Source: Thermoleophilum album (GTDB lineage: Bacteria; Actinomycetota; Thermoleophilia; Solirubrobacterales; Thermoleophilaceae). From it: 64,000 nucleotides of DNA. The notes beneath the pieces are model-generated. The model made no database searches, had not been told where the DNA came from, and worked only from the letters and a program-made list of their open reading frames with translations. The stretch is from NCBI RefSeq assembly GCF_028867705.1, contig NZ_CP066171.1, forward strand, positions 1,302,001 through 1,366,000, in the 5' to 3' direction. Below, piece after piece: positions 9,659-18,609 of this stretch; the stretch's first letter is position 1, and each line of letters begins with the position of its first letter. The translations under genes were made by a program, and so were the position numbers.

Positions 9659-10624
9659 TCAGTTCGCGGCCGTCAGCTCGTGCACGGCGCGCACGAGCGC
9701 TCCGCGCGCGTCGGGAGCGCGGGCGGGGCGGCCGCCTCTCGTCTCGAGCTCGAGGGCGTGAAGCCGCACCAAAGTGTGCTCCAGCTGCTCGGTCTTGCAG
9801 CGCCGCGCAGCCTGCAGGAGACGTTTCGCGCGCCAGCCGCTGACTGCGAGCGCGCGTGCGACCTCCTGGTCGGTGCGACCACGGTCGAGCAATCGCCTGA
9901 CGGCGAGCAGCTCGCGGGCACGTCTCGCCAGGGCCGGCAGGATGCGTGCCGGGTCCTCGCCGCGAGCCAGCAGATCCTCGGCCAGGTAGGAGGCACGTTC
10001 GCCGCGCCCAAGCGCGATTGCGTCGGCTAGCGACCAAACGCTCTCCTCGCTGTCGTCGGGAGCGAGCGCGCGCACCAGCGTCGCGTCGACGCGACCGTCG
10101 TCCGCGGCGAGAGCGAGCTTTTCCAGTTCGCGCTCGAGACGCATGCGGCTCGGACCGCAGCGGGCTACGAGCTCCTCGGCTGCGTCGGCTGCGAGCGCCA
10201 GTCCGAACTCGCGCGCCCGGGAGCGCAGCCAGGCTGGGAGCTGCCACGGTTTCGGCGCCTCGTAGAGCCGTACTTCGCCGCCCGCTTCGGCGACCGCGCG
10301 CTCGAGCGCTTGCGGCACGCGCGGCGCGCGCGCCAGCAAAAGCACGACGGTGTCCGGCGCAAGCGCGGCGAGAGCCCTGGCGAGTGGCTCGATCTCGGCA
10401 GCCCGGCACTGCTCGAGGCGATCGACGACGACGTAGCGCCGTCCGCCGAGCAGCATCGGCGAGGCGAGCTCGCCGGCCAAAGCGCGCAGGTCCGTCTCCG
10501 CCGCCTGGCGCGTCTCGAGCTCCGCGCCCTCACGCCGCGCACGCTCGTGCAGCCGCCGGCGCCACGCCTCGACGCGCGGTTCGTCGTCGCCGTAGACGAG
10601 ATATGCCGGCTTCAGCTCGGCGAT
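9659..10624 (-). CDS. holA: DNA polymerase III subunit delta (HolA)
   Basis: Clamp-loader delta subunit. Read from an ATC codon at 10624 it has 321 residues beginning (I)AELKPAYLVYGDDEPRVEAW, matching the HolA N-terminal YLLYGE-type motif, with RRYVVVDRLEQ and VVLLLARAPR further on and the C-terminal collar domain (DQEVARALAVSGWRAKRLLQ). No ATG or GTG lies between the comEC stop and the conserved N-terminus. The first ordinary start is TTG at 10480, inside the fold. The comEC TAG is in the same frame three codons before the ATC. Either ATC is used through coupling to comEC, or an upstream CTG. Identity is firm; the start is not. Confidence 0.85.
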   Translation of the reverse strand: MAELKPAYLVYGDDEPRVEAWRRRLHERARREGAELETRQAAETDLRALAGELASPMLLGGRRYVVVDRLEQCRAAEIEPLARALAALAPDTVVLLLARAPRVPQALERAVAEAGGEVRLYEAPKPWQLPAWLRSRAREFGLALAADAAEELVARCGPSRMRLERELEKLALAADDGRVDATLVRALAPDDSEESVWSLADAIALGRGERASYLAEDLLARGEDPARILPALARRARELLAVRRLLDRGRTDQEVARALAVSGWRAKRLLQAARRCKTEQLEHTLVRLHALELETRGGRPARAPDARGALVRAVHELTAAN

Positions 10625-10633
10625 GGCGCGAGG

Positions 10634-13177
10634 CTAGCGGTGGCGGCGGCGCTCGGTTGCGACGTGCAGCCCCTCCGCGTCAGCGGTCACACGCACGGTG
10701 CCGTCGCGGTCGGTGCGAAAGACGGCGGCACCACTCCGCGCTAGTGCCGCCAGTGTGCTCGGTACGGGATGACCGAACGGATTGCGCGCGCCGACCTGGA
10801 CGACGGCGACCTCTGGCCGCGCCCGCGCGAGCACAGCGGGCAGGCCTGGATCGCCGCTGCCGTGGTGCGGCACCTTGAGGACGTCGACGTCCCCGATCGG
10901 CAGCAGACGTAGCGCCTCGCTCTCGGCGTCGCCCGAGGTCAAAAGCACGAGTCGGCCGACGTGCACGAGCGCGACGACCGCGCGCTCGTTGGGGTCGGAC
11001 GGTGATGGCACGCTGGCGGGCCGCGCCCGCGGCCACAGCACGCGGATGTGGATCTTGCCCACGCGCAGTTCGCGGCCTGCGCGAGCGGCGACCACCGCGG
11101 CGCCGCGGCGCCGCGCCAAAGCGACCGCCGCTCGGTACGAGCGGTCGCGGGTGCTGTCGCCACCGTCGAGGATGAGCCGCGGGCGGAGGGTGCGCACCAC
11201 CTCGGCGAGACCACCGTGGTGGTCGCGAGCGGCGTGGCTGGTGGCGACCGCGTCGAGCCGGCTCACGCCCTCGCCGCGCACGCGGCGCGCTACCCGCCCC
11301 TCGGGTGGCCCGGTGTCGAAAAGAACGCTCGCACCGGTGCCGTCTTGCACGAGTACGGCGTCGCCCTGACCGACGTCGAGGAAGGAGATCGTCGGTCGCT
11401 TCGCGGGCTGCGGACCGCGCAGGTAGAGAGCGGTGGCGGCGGTGTAGGCGAGGAGAACGAAGAGCGCGAATAGCGCCACCGGTCGCACCGCCGGGTGGCG
11501 GTCGCCGTGCCGTGGGACCCTGCTCGCGACCGGACGTCCAGCGGCTGCCGCACGAGCGGCGGCGACCGCGACAGCGGCTAACGCGAGCGCGCACAAAGCA
11601 GCCACCGCAGCCGTCGCCGGAGAAACCGCTTCGGCGCCCGGCGGTGGCGTATCGCCGATGGCGAGCTGGGGAACGACGGCGAGGGTCGCGGCGGTCCACT
11701 CGAGATGACCGAGCGCGAGCTCGAGCGGTGGTGCGGCTACCAGCGCCACGGCGTCGGCGAGCGGCGCAGCGGGCGCCCCGAGAGCGCGCAGCTGTCCCGC
11801 AGCCGCTACGACCGTCGCTGCCCACATCGCTGGCGCCACCGCTGGGAGCGCGACGACGTTGGCGGCGAGCGTCGCTAGCGGCAACGATCCGAACGTCGCG
11901 CACGCCACCGGAGCGGTGGCGACGGTCGCAGCGACGGTCATCGCCACGCCGCTGCGCAGACCGCGGCCGAGCGCAGCGACAATCCGCTGTGCCAGCGTCG
12001 ATGCGCGCGCACGCCCTGCGCGCAGCTCGAGCGTTCGTTCTAGCGGGCGGCCAAGCAGGAGCAGGCCCGCTACGGCCGCGAACGACAGCTGCCAGCTCGC
12101 CGAGTGGATCTGGCGGGGGTCGAGCGCCAGCGTCACGCAGGCGGCGAGCGCGAGCGCGTGCAGTCCCGCGCGGGGTCGGGCCGCGGCTTGCGCAACGAGC
12201 GCGGCGATGCCCATCACGGCGGCGCGCTGAAGCGGGGTGCCCGCGCCGGCGAGGGGAACGTAGACGACGATCGCTGCAGCGGCGAGCAGACGCCGCGGCC
12301 ACGTGCGGGGAAAGATCAAGGCCGCCAGCGGCCAGACCAGAGCCACCAGCAAAGCGACGTTCTGCCCCGACACGGCGAGCAGGTGGCCGAGCCCGGTGGC
12401 GCGAAAATCGTCGCGGACGCGCGGGTCGATGCGCTCGTCGAGGCCGAGGATCAAACCGGCCGCAAGCTCGGCGCGGTCGCCCGGCAGCGCCCGCTGGAGC
12501 TCGCGGAGCGCGCGCAGCCGGGCGCGATCCAAGGTGCCCGCGATGCCGCCCCGGCGCCCGATCGCGACGAAGCGCGTCGCGTAGAGCACAGCTGCAGTCC
12601 CTACCGGCAGCTCGCCACCGCGGCCGCCCGTGCGGCGCACACGGCCTTGCACCTCGACGACGGCGCCGAAAGGGAGGTCGCGTGCGCTGTGCGTCGGTGT
12701 GCGCACGACGATCTCGCCGCCGCTGCCGACCCCCGCGACTATACGAGCGCGCATGCGCAGGCCGGGGCCGCTCGGACGGGGCCGCTCAAGCAGAACGACC
12801 CTGCCCCGCCACGCGCCGACGCCGCCGCTCGCGCGGTAAACGTCCAGCTCGCGCACGGGCGCCTCGAGAGTGTCGAGGCGCACGACGCCCACCAGCGCGG
12901 CGAGCGTGCCGGCGGCCGCGACGAGCACAAGCCCCCCGACTCTCGCTGGACGCACGCATGCGGCGAGCATGGCGAGGCTCGCCACCAGCGTCGCTGCCAC
13001 GGCCGCCTGCAACGCGAGACCGAGACCGCTGGCGGCTAACCCTGCGGCAGCCGCGACGAGCGCAAGCGTTCCGAACGGCACTGGGGCGCCGCCGGCCACC
13101 GTCGCGCTAGGAGCCCGCGCGACATCTGCGGCTGTGTCACGCGACGCCGAAGCTCGACCGCGACGAAGCTGCACCAA
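10634..13177 (-). CDS. comEC: ComEC/Rec2 family DNA-uptake channel
   Basis: Inner-membrane channel that passes single-stranded DNA into the cytoplasm during transformation. The 847 residues have the expected three-part layout: N-terminal helices and an OB-like domain (about 20-230), a central competence domain of many helices beginning near DRAELAAGLILGLDERIDP and LLAVSGQNVALL, and a C-terminal metallo-beta-lactamase-like domain from ISFLDVGQGDAVLV. In the MBL domain the metal motif reads SHAARDHHGG, with Ala where a second ligand usually sits. It lies 7 nt from comEA upstream. holA follows in the same frame beyond its TAG. Confidence 0.92.
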   Translation of the reverse strand: MVQLRRGRASASRDTAADVARAPSATVAGGAPVPFGTLALVAAAAGLAASGLGLALQAAVAATLVASLAMLAACVRPARVGGLVLVAAAGTLAALVGVVRLDTLEAPVRELDVYRASGGVGAWRGRVVLLERPRPSGPGLRMRARIVAGVGSGGEIVVRTPTHSARDLPFGAVVEVQGRVRRTGGRGGELPVGTAAVLYATRFVAIGRRGGIAGTLDRARLRALRELQRALPGDRAELAAGLILGLDERIDPRVRDDFRATGLGHLLAVSGQNVALLVALVWPLAALIFPRTWPRRLLAAAAIVVYVPLAGAGTPLQRAAVMGIAALVAQAAARPRAGLHALALAACVTLALDPRQIHSASWQLSFAAVAGLLLLGRPLERTLELRAGRARASTLAQRIVAALGRGLRSGVAMTVAATVATAPVACATFGSLPLATLAANVVALPAVAPAMWAATVVAAAGQLRALGAPAAPLADAVALVAAPPLELALGHLEWTAATLAVVPQLAIGDTPPPGAEAVSPATAAVAALCALALAAVAVAAARAAAAGRPVASRVPRHGDRHPAVRPVALFALFVLLAYTAATALYLRGPQPAKRPTISFLDVGQGDAVLVQDGTGASVLFDTGPPEGRVARRVRGEGVSRLDAVATSHAARDHHGGLAEVVRTLRPRLILDGGDSTRDRSYRAAVALARRRGAAVVAARAGRELRVGKIHIRVLWPRARPASVPSPSDPNERAVVALVHVGRLVLLTSGDAESEALRLLPIGDVDVLKVPHHGSGDPGLPAVLARARPEVAVVQVGARNPFGHPVPSTLAALARSGAAVFRTDRDGTVRVTADAEGLHVATERRRHR

Positions 13178-13184
13178 CCGGGAT

Positions 13185-13940
13185 TCAGTGCGCCAGTTGC
13201 CGGCGCAGCGTCTCGAGCCGTTTGTCGCCGATCCCCTCGACCTGCGCCAGGTCGTCGAGCGAGCGCAGGACGCCGCGGTCGCGGGCCGCGACGATGCGCC
13301 GGGCCAGGGTCGGACCGATCCCGTCCAGCTGCTCGAGCTGCTCAGCGGTGGCGCTGCTCAGGCTGAGCTTGCCCGCCGCACCCCCCGCCCCGCTCGCTGT
13401 GCCGCCCGCAGCACCTCCAGTGCCGACGGACGCACCGCCGTTCCCCGTTAGCCCCGCACTGCCGCCTGCCGCAACTGCCCCGCCTGCGGCACCACGGCGC
13501 GGGACGACCAGCTGCTGACCGTCCTCCAGGCGCGCGGCGAGATTGACCGCCGCGAGATCGGCGGAGCGCAGCGGCCCGCCCGCGAGCGAGAGCGCGCGCG
13601 CCGCGATCGAACCGGCGGCAAGCTTGTAGACGCCAGGGCGGCGGACGGCGCCTACGACGTGCACCCAGACGGTGCGTCCCTCGGGACGATCGCTTGCGAC
13701 CCGGATCGGCGCCGGATCGCGCCCGCCTGGCTCACCATTCCTCGAGAGCACGTATACGGCGAGCGCGGCGAGCAGGAGAGCGCCGGCGATGGCGAACCAC
13801 CGGCGCACGTCGAGCTCGCCCCGGTCGAGCGAACCAGCGTCGCAGGGGGCTGTGGCGAACGCACCCGAGGCGAACGGTCGCTCGCCGAAGGAGCCGGCGT
13901 CGAGCGGGTGTCTCTCGTACGTTGCGCGGTCGGGACCCAC
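13185..13940 (-). CDS. comEA: ComEA-like DNA-binding competence protein
   Basis: Membrane-anchored DNA receptor of 251 residues. One transmembrane segment (about WFAIAGALLLAALAVYVL) is followed by an SLBB domain (VWVHVVGAVRRPGVYKLAAG). A long Gly/Ala/Ser low-complexity linker leads to the C-terminal helix-hairpin-helix pair (QLEQLDGIGPTLARRIVAAR, LDDLAQVEGIGDKRLETL), which binds double-stranded DNA. Directly upstream of comEC on the same strand, so the two form a competence pair. An N-terminal hydrophilic extension of about 50 residues precedes the membrane segment, and the true start may be internal. Confidence 0.9.
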   Translation of the reverse strand: MGPDRATYERHPLDAGSFGERPFASGAFATAPCDAGSLDRGELDVRRWFAIAGALLLAALAVYVLSRNGEPGGRDPAPIRVASDRPEGRTVWVHVVGAVRRPGVYKLAAGSIAARALSLAGGPLRSADLAAVNLAARLEDGQQLVVPRRGAAGGAVAAGGSAGLTGNGGASVGTGGAAGGTASGAGGAAGKLSLSSATAEQLEQLDGIGPTLARRIVAARDRGVLRSLDDLAQVEGIGDKRLETLRRQLAH

Positions 13941-14047
13941 ACGGCGACGCTACGCTGCGGCGCGTTACGGCGGCGTCGCGTCCGCAACGCGCTAACCACG
14001 AAAGCGAGAAACGGCCTCGCGCGAAACGGCGTTGCGCGAAGTCGGCC

Positions 14048-15574
14048 CTACGCGCAGTCGGCGGCCACGACCCGCAGCGTGCGCACGCTGCGATCGGCGG
14101 GTCCGCGCACTGCCCCGCCGCGCTCGAGCGTGGCCCGCACGTAATCGAGCGCCGCGCGTTCGATCCGCTCGCCTGGCAACACGTTCGGGATTCCGGGTGG
14201 GTAGGCGGCGAGCGACTCGGCGGCGACGCGACCCACGGCCTGTTCGAAAGGCACGATCTCGCTAGGCGCGAAAAACGCCTCGCGCGGCGTCATCACGAGG
14301 TCGCCCCAGCGCGGCGGGGGCGTGAACCCTTGACCGCCGCGGTCGCGACCCCGCCCGAGCTCGGCGACCGCCCGCGCCAGTGCCGCCACCAGGCGATCGG
14401 CGGAGTCCTCTGGTTCGCCCACTCCGAACGCGGCGACGACGATCGTGTCGGCGCACAACTCGAGGTGCACGTCGCAGAGCGAGCGCAACAGCGCCGAGAT
14501 CGTGAACCCGCTCGCACCGGTGCCGCGCACGTCGATCATCAATCGCAGCGGATCGAGCGCTGCGACGCTCGCGCGACCGTCGAGCGAGCGCACGACGCTG
14601 AGACCCGGCAAGCGCTCGACGCCAGCGCGCGCCCGCTCGACGGTCGCGAGCGTGGCGGCGAGCGCGTCGCGCCCGCGCGTCGCGACGAAGCGCCGCGCAG
14701 CGTCGAGCGAGCCGACGAGCAGCGAGTTAGGGCTCGTCGACTCGACCGTCGTCACGCAGCGATCGACGACATCCTCGTCGAGTAGCGACTCGCGCCCCAA
14801 GTGCAACATCGCCGACTGGGTGAGGCTGCCGACGCTCTTGTGGGTGCTCGACACAACAAGATCGGCGCCGAGCTCGAGCGCCGAGGGCGGCAGCTGCTCG
14901 TGGAACCCGAGGTGCGCTCCCCAAGCCTCGTCGACGACGATCGGAACGCCGCGCGCGTGGCTGCGGCGGCAGAGCTCGGCAACGTCGGCGACGGCGCCGT
15001 AGTAGGTCGGCGACACCACCACCACACCGGCCGCACGGGGAGCCGCGTCGAGCGCGCGTTCGAGCGCTTCCGCCGTGACGCAGTGGGCAATGTGGAGCTC
15101 GTCGTCGATCTCGGGCTCCACGAAGATCGGGCGCAAGCCGGAGAGGATGAGAGCGTCGATCGTGCTCGAGTGGGCGTTGCGCTGAACGATCACCTCGCGA
15201 CCGCGATGCGCCAGTGCAAGTAGCGCAGCGTGGTTGCCCTGCGAGGCGCCGTTGATCAGAAACCAGGTGCGCTTTGCCCCCCACACTTCAGCAGCCAAGC
15301 GTTGGGCGCGATCGAGAGCGCTTGGCCGCTCGCCAGCGTCGATCCCAGGAATGCCCGGCGGAATGTCGAGCTCGAAGGCCTTACGACCGAACACCCCGAC
15401 GGCCTCAGGATCGGTGCCGTAGCCCCCCTTGTGTCCAGGCACGTTGAGACGCCCCGGGTTTCGCGCCGCATACGCCCTGAGCGCCTCGAGATAGGGCGCG
15501 CGCTCTTGCGCCGACGGTGCCGCAGGCGCAGTGTCGCCGCTAGAGGTGTCGGTACTTACGACCGGCCTTGGCAC
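14048..15574 (-). CDS. Orn/Lys/Arg decarboxylase family PLP enzyme
   Basis: Fold-type I PLP decarboxylase of 508 residues from GTG at 15574. The N-terminal RNPGRLNVPGHKGGYG is diagnostic of the family. Asp215 in IVVDEAWGAH and the Schiff-base Lys246 in SSTHKSVGSLTQ are present. The C-terminal family domain holds WGDLVMTPREAFFAPSEIV and AAYPPGIPNVLPGE. It probably makes a polyamine (cadaverine, putrescine or agmatine); the substrate cannot be told from sequence. Its start overlaps the end of the LOG-like gene by 19 nt. A TACACT at 15583-15588 lies only 9 bases ahead of the GTG, compatible with a leaderless internal transcript. Confidence 0.88.
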   Translation of the reverse strand: MPRPVVSTDTSSGDTAPAAPSAQERAPYLEALRAYAARNPGRLNVPGHKGGYGTDPEAVGVFGRKAFELDIPPGIPGIDAGERPSALDRAQRLAAEVWGAKRTWFLINGASQGNHAALLALAHRGREVIVQRNAHSSTIDALILSGLRPIFVEPEIDDELHIAHCVTAEALERALDAAPRAAGVVVVSPTYYGAVADVAELCRRSHARGVPIVVDEAWGAHLGFHEQLPPSALELGADLVVSSTHKSVGSLTQSAMLHLGRESLLDEDVVDRCVTTVESTSPNSLLVGSLDAARRFVATRGRDALAATLATVERARAGVERLPGLSVVRSLDGRASVAALDPLRLMIDVRGTGASGFTISALLRSLCDVHLELCADTIVVAAFGVGEPEDSADRLVAALARAVAELGRGRDRGGQGFTPPPRWGDLVMTPREAFFAPSEIVPFEQAVGRVAAESLAAYPPGIPNVLPGERIERAALDYVRATLERGGAVRGPADRSVRTLRVVAADCA

Positions 15575-16074
15575 AAACGGCGAGTGTACGTAAGCGCGCC
15601 CTCGACGGCTTCAGCCACGGAGTTGGCGACGGTAACGCCAGGCGCGAGCATCCGTTCGCCTCCGCCATCCGGCAGCGCCCGCTCGAGGCGCCAAGTAGCG
15701 AGCCCGAACACCGGTTTGCCCGCCTTCAGCGCCAGCGCGATCTCGGAGAGCGTGCCGTAGCCCCCGCCGATCGCCACCAGCGCGTGAGCGGCCCGGACCA
15801 CGAGAGCGTTGCGAGCTTCGCCGAGGCCGGTCGGGATCGCGATCTCCACCCACGGGTTGGCGTCCCGGGGATCGCTGCCCGGGAGGATCCCGACGGTCGT
15901 GCCGCCGGCGCCGCGCGCTCCCCTACAGGCTGCCTCCATCACGCCACCAAGCCCCCCGCAGACCAGGATCGCTCCCCCAGCGGCGATCAGACGCCCCGCC
16001 TCCTCGGCTACCGCAAGCTCGGCGGGGGTCGCCTCTCCCGGCCCGACGACCGCGACAGCCGGACGCGCAGCCAT
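15556..16074 (-). CDS. TIGR00725/LOG-like Rossmann protein
   Basis: Small Rossmann-fold protein of 172 residues with the LOG/DprA-like signature: an N-terminal AVVGPGEATPAELAVAEE, then ILVCGGLGGVMEAACRGA, and the nucleotide-binding GGGYGTLSEIALALKAGKPV. This fits the TIGR00725 branch rather than the classical cytokinin-activating LOG enzymes, whose motif is PGG-x-GT-x-x-E. The function of this branch is not established. It lies between leuS (16 nt gap) and the PLP decarboxylase, whose start it overlaps, so all three may be co-transcribed. Confidence 0.78.
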   Translation of the reverse strand: MAARPAVAVVGPGEATPAELAVAEEAGRLIAAGGAILVCGGLGGVMEAACRGARGAGGTTVGILPGSDPRDANPWVEIAIPTGLGEARNALVVRAAHALVAIGGGYGTLSEIALALKAGKPVFGLATWRLERALPDGGGERMLAPGVTVANSVAEAVEGALTYTRRLCQGRS

Positions 16075-16089
16075 TGCCGCTCCCCGCTG

Positions 16090-18528
16090 TCAGCGGGCGA
16101 CGAAGTTCACGAGACGACCGGGAACGACGACCGTCTTGACGATCTCGCGCCCGTCGAGACGCGCAGCGAGCTTCGGCGAGCGGCGGGCGATCTCGGCTAG
16201 CTCCTCGCGCGACGCGCCCGACGGTGCCTCGACACGGTCGACGAGCTTCCCGTTTAGTTGAACCACGAGCTCGAAGCTTTCGCTCTCGAGCAACGCCGGG
16301 TCGGCCTGGGGCCACGGCTCCTCCCACACCCACCGCCCGGTCATGAGCTCGTATACCTCGGCGCCTAGATGCGGAGCGAACGGGAAGATCAGCGAGCCGG
16401 CGGTGGCGACCGCGAAACGCAGCTGCGATGCCCCTTCGGCCGATTCGTAGAGCTCGTCCTTGTACCTGTAGATCTCGTTGTCGAGCTCGATCACGGCCGC
16501 GATCGCCGTGTTGAAAGCGAACCGCTCGCAGTCACGGGTGACTTTGTCGATCGCCCAGTGCGCTTTGCGCAAGAGCGGTGTGGGCTCTCCCCGGGGAGCG
16601 TCTGAGGGCGGCGTGCGGTCAGCAACCTCGCGCGCCACGCGCCACAGTCGCCCGAGCTGGCGGTGGATGCCGGCGATGCCCTCGTCCGACCAGTCCGCGT
16701 CCTGTTCAGGCGGCCCGATGTAGAGCACGTAGGTGCGCGCGGTGTCGGCGCCGTAGCGCTCGACGTAGTCGCGCGGGCTGACGACGTTGCCCTTCGACTT
16801 CGACATCTTCGCCCCTTCGCGCGTGACCATCCCCTGCGTGAAGAGGCGCGCGAACGGCTCGCGCACGTCGAGCAACTCCATGTCAGCCAGGGCCTTGCAG
16901 AAGAAACGCGCGTAGAGAAGGTGCAGGATCGCGTGCTCGACGCCGCCGATGTACTGGTCGACCGGCATCCAGCGCCGCAACACCTCGCGGTCGAAGGGGG
17001 CGCGATCGTTGCGCGGGTCGCAGTAGCGCAGGAAGTACCAGGACGAGTCGACGAACGTGTCCATGGTGTCGGTCTCGCGCCGCGCCTCGCCCCCGCAGCG
17101 CGGGCATCTCGTACGCACCCACTCCTCGGCCGCCGCGAGCGGCGAGCGCCCCTTCGGTGCGTAGTCGGAGATGTCGGGAAGTTCGACCGGTAGTTGCTCG
17201 TCCGGCACCGGCATGATCCCGCACTCGCGCTCGCAGTAGACGACCGGTATCGGGCAGCCCCAATAGCGCTGGCGGGAAATCAACCAGTCGCGTAGGCGGT
17301 AGTTGACGGCCCGCCGGCCCTTGCCTTCGCGCTCCAGCCATTCGACGATCCGCTCGTACGCCTCGCGGTTGTGGAGGCCATCGAACGGTCCCGAGTTGAC
17401 CATCGGGCCGTCGCCCGTGTAGGCCTCGCGCTGGACGTCCTCGCCACCCTTGATGACCTCGCGGATCGGAAGTCCGAACTCGCGTGCGAACTCGTGGTCG
17501 CGCTCGTCGTGGGCAGGCACCGCCATGATCGCGCCGGTGCCGTACTCCATCAGCACGTAGTCGGAGACGAACATCGGGATCAGCTCGCCGTTGACCGGGT
17601 TTCGCACGTAGCGGCCAAGCGCGACACCGGTCTTGCGGCGATCGGCGGCCCCGCGCTCTTCGTGCGACGCCTGCATCGCGCGGTTGACGTACTCGCGCAC
17701 TTCGGGCGAGTCGTTGAGCTTGAGCACGTCGGGATGCTCGGGAGCGAGCACAAAAAACGTCGCGCCGAAGAGCGTGTCCGGACGGGTCGTGAAGACCGGG
17801 TAGTCGATGCCGAGCTCCTCGCAGCGAAAGACGACCTCCGCGCCCTCGGAGCGCCCGATCCAGTTGCGCTGCATCGTCTTGACGTGCTCGGGCCAGTCAA
17901 GGTCGTCGAGGTCGCGCAAAAGCTGCTCGGCGTAAGCGGTGATCCGGAAGAACCACTGTTCGAGCTGTCGCGCCTCGACGGGAGTGCCGCACCGTTCGCA
18001 GCGGCCGTCGACGACCTGTTCGTTGGCGAGCACTGTCTGGTCGCGCGGACACCACTTCACCGCCGCCTGGCGGCGGTAGGCGAGGTCGCGCTCGAGGAAA
18101 CGCAGAAACAGCCACTGCGTCCAGCGGTAGTAGCTCGGCTCGTGCGTGCCGAACTCGCGCGACCAGTCGATCGAGACGCCCCAGCGGTGGAACTGCCGGC
18201 GGAACTCGGCGATCGACTTTTCGGTCGATACGCGCGGGTGCTGGCCGGTGCGGATGGCGTGGTTCTCGGCCGGCAGCCCGAAGGCGTCGTAGCCCATCGG
18301 GTGCAGAACGCGGTACCCCTGCCGGCGGCGGAAGTGGGCGACCGCGTCGCCCACCGAATAGCACTTCAGATGCCCGATGTGCGGTTCCCCCGAGGGGTAG
18401 GGGAGCATCTCGAGCACGTACTGCTTCGGACGCGCCTCAGGTTCGTTGGAGACTTCCCACGTGCGCTCGCGCGCCCACAGCTCGCGCCACTTGGCCTCGA
18501 TCGCGTGCGGGTCGTAGCGTGCCTCCAC
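16090..18528 (-). CDS. leuS: Leucyl-tRNA synthetase
   Basis: Class Ia aminoacyl-tRNA synthetase of 812 residues from GTG at 18528. It begins VEARYDPHAIEAKWRELW, matching the LeuRS start. HIGH motif (PSGEPHIGHLKC) near residue 50, zinc-binding-like cysteines (WCPRDQTVLANEQ...CERCG), the CP1 editing domain (TTRPDTLFGATF, PAHDERDHEFA) and KMSKS (MSKSKGNVVS) are all present. The frame is open to a GTG at 18582, but that extension runs through a long hairpin and lacks family similarity, so the inner GTG is preferred. No T-box or attenuator was recognised. Confidence 0.95.
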   Translation of the reverse strand: MEARYDPHAIEAKWRELWARERTWEVSNEPEARPKQYVLEMLPYPSGEPHIGHLKCYSVGDAVAHFRRRQGYRVLHPMGYDAFGLPAENHAIRTGQHPRVSTEKSIAEFRRQFHRWGVSIDWSREFGTHEPSYYRWTQWLFLRFLERDLAYRRQAAVKWCPRDQTVLANEQVVDGRCERCGTPVEARQLEQWFFRITAYAEQLLRDLDDLDWPEHVKTMQRNWIGRSEGAEVVFRCEELGIDYPVFTTRPDTLFGATFFVLAPEHPDVLKLNDSPEVREYVNRAMQASHEERGAADRRKTGVALGRYVRNPVNGELIPMFVSDYVLMEYGTGAIMAVPAHDERDHEFAREFGLPIREVIKGGEDVQREAYTGDGPMVNSGPFDGLHNREAYERIVEWLEREGKGRRAVNYRLRDWLISRQRYWGCPIPVVYCERECGIMPVPDEQLPVELPDISDYAPKGRSPLAAAEEWVRTRCPRCGGEARRETDTMDTFVDSSWYFLRYCDPRNDRAPFDREVLRRWMPVDQYIGGVEHAILHLLYARFFCKALADMELLDVREPFARLFTQGMVTREGAKMSKSKGNVVSPRDYVERYGADTARTYVLYIGPPEQDADWSDEGIAGIHRQLGRLWRVAREVADRTPPSDAPRGEPTPLLRKAHWAIDKVTRDCERFAFNTAIAAVIELDNEIYRYKDELYESAEGASQLRFAVATAGSLIFPFAPHLGAEVYELMTGRWVWEEPWPQADPALLESESFELVVQLNGKLVDRVEAPSGASREELAEIARRSPKLAARLDGREIVKTVVVPGRLVNFVAR

Positions 18529-18548
18529 CGTCGCGCGAAGGGTAACGG

Positions 18549-18594
18549 CGAGCGAGCGCGTGCGGCGCGCAGCGCGCCGCACGCGGCTCGCTCG
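18549..18594 (-). terminator. Long GC hairpin between the membrane-protein gene and leuS
   Basis: CGAGCGAGCGCGTGCGGCGC and its continuation pair with the following GCGCGCCGCACGCG-CTCGCTCG through about 22 bp with one bulged G and almost no loop. It sits between the stop of the upstream minus-strand membrane-protein gene (18610) and the preferred leuS start. It could be a terminator, a leuS leader structure or a processing site. No U tract follows. Confidence 0.5.
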
Positions 18595-18609
18595 TCCGCG
18601 CTGCCCCCC

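Noticed and set aside
11305-13110. Arg/Pro-rich plus-strand frame of 601 codons opposite comEC
   Set aside because: Extreme Arg/Ala composition and complete overlap with comEC; no coding evidence.
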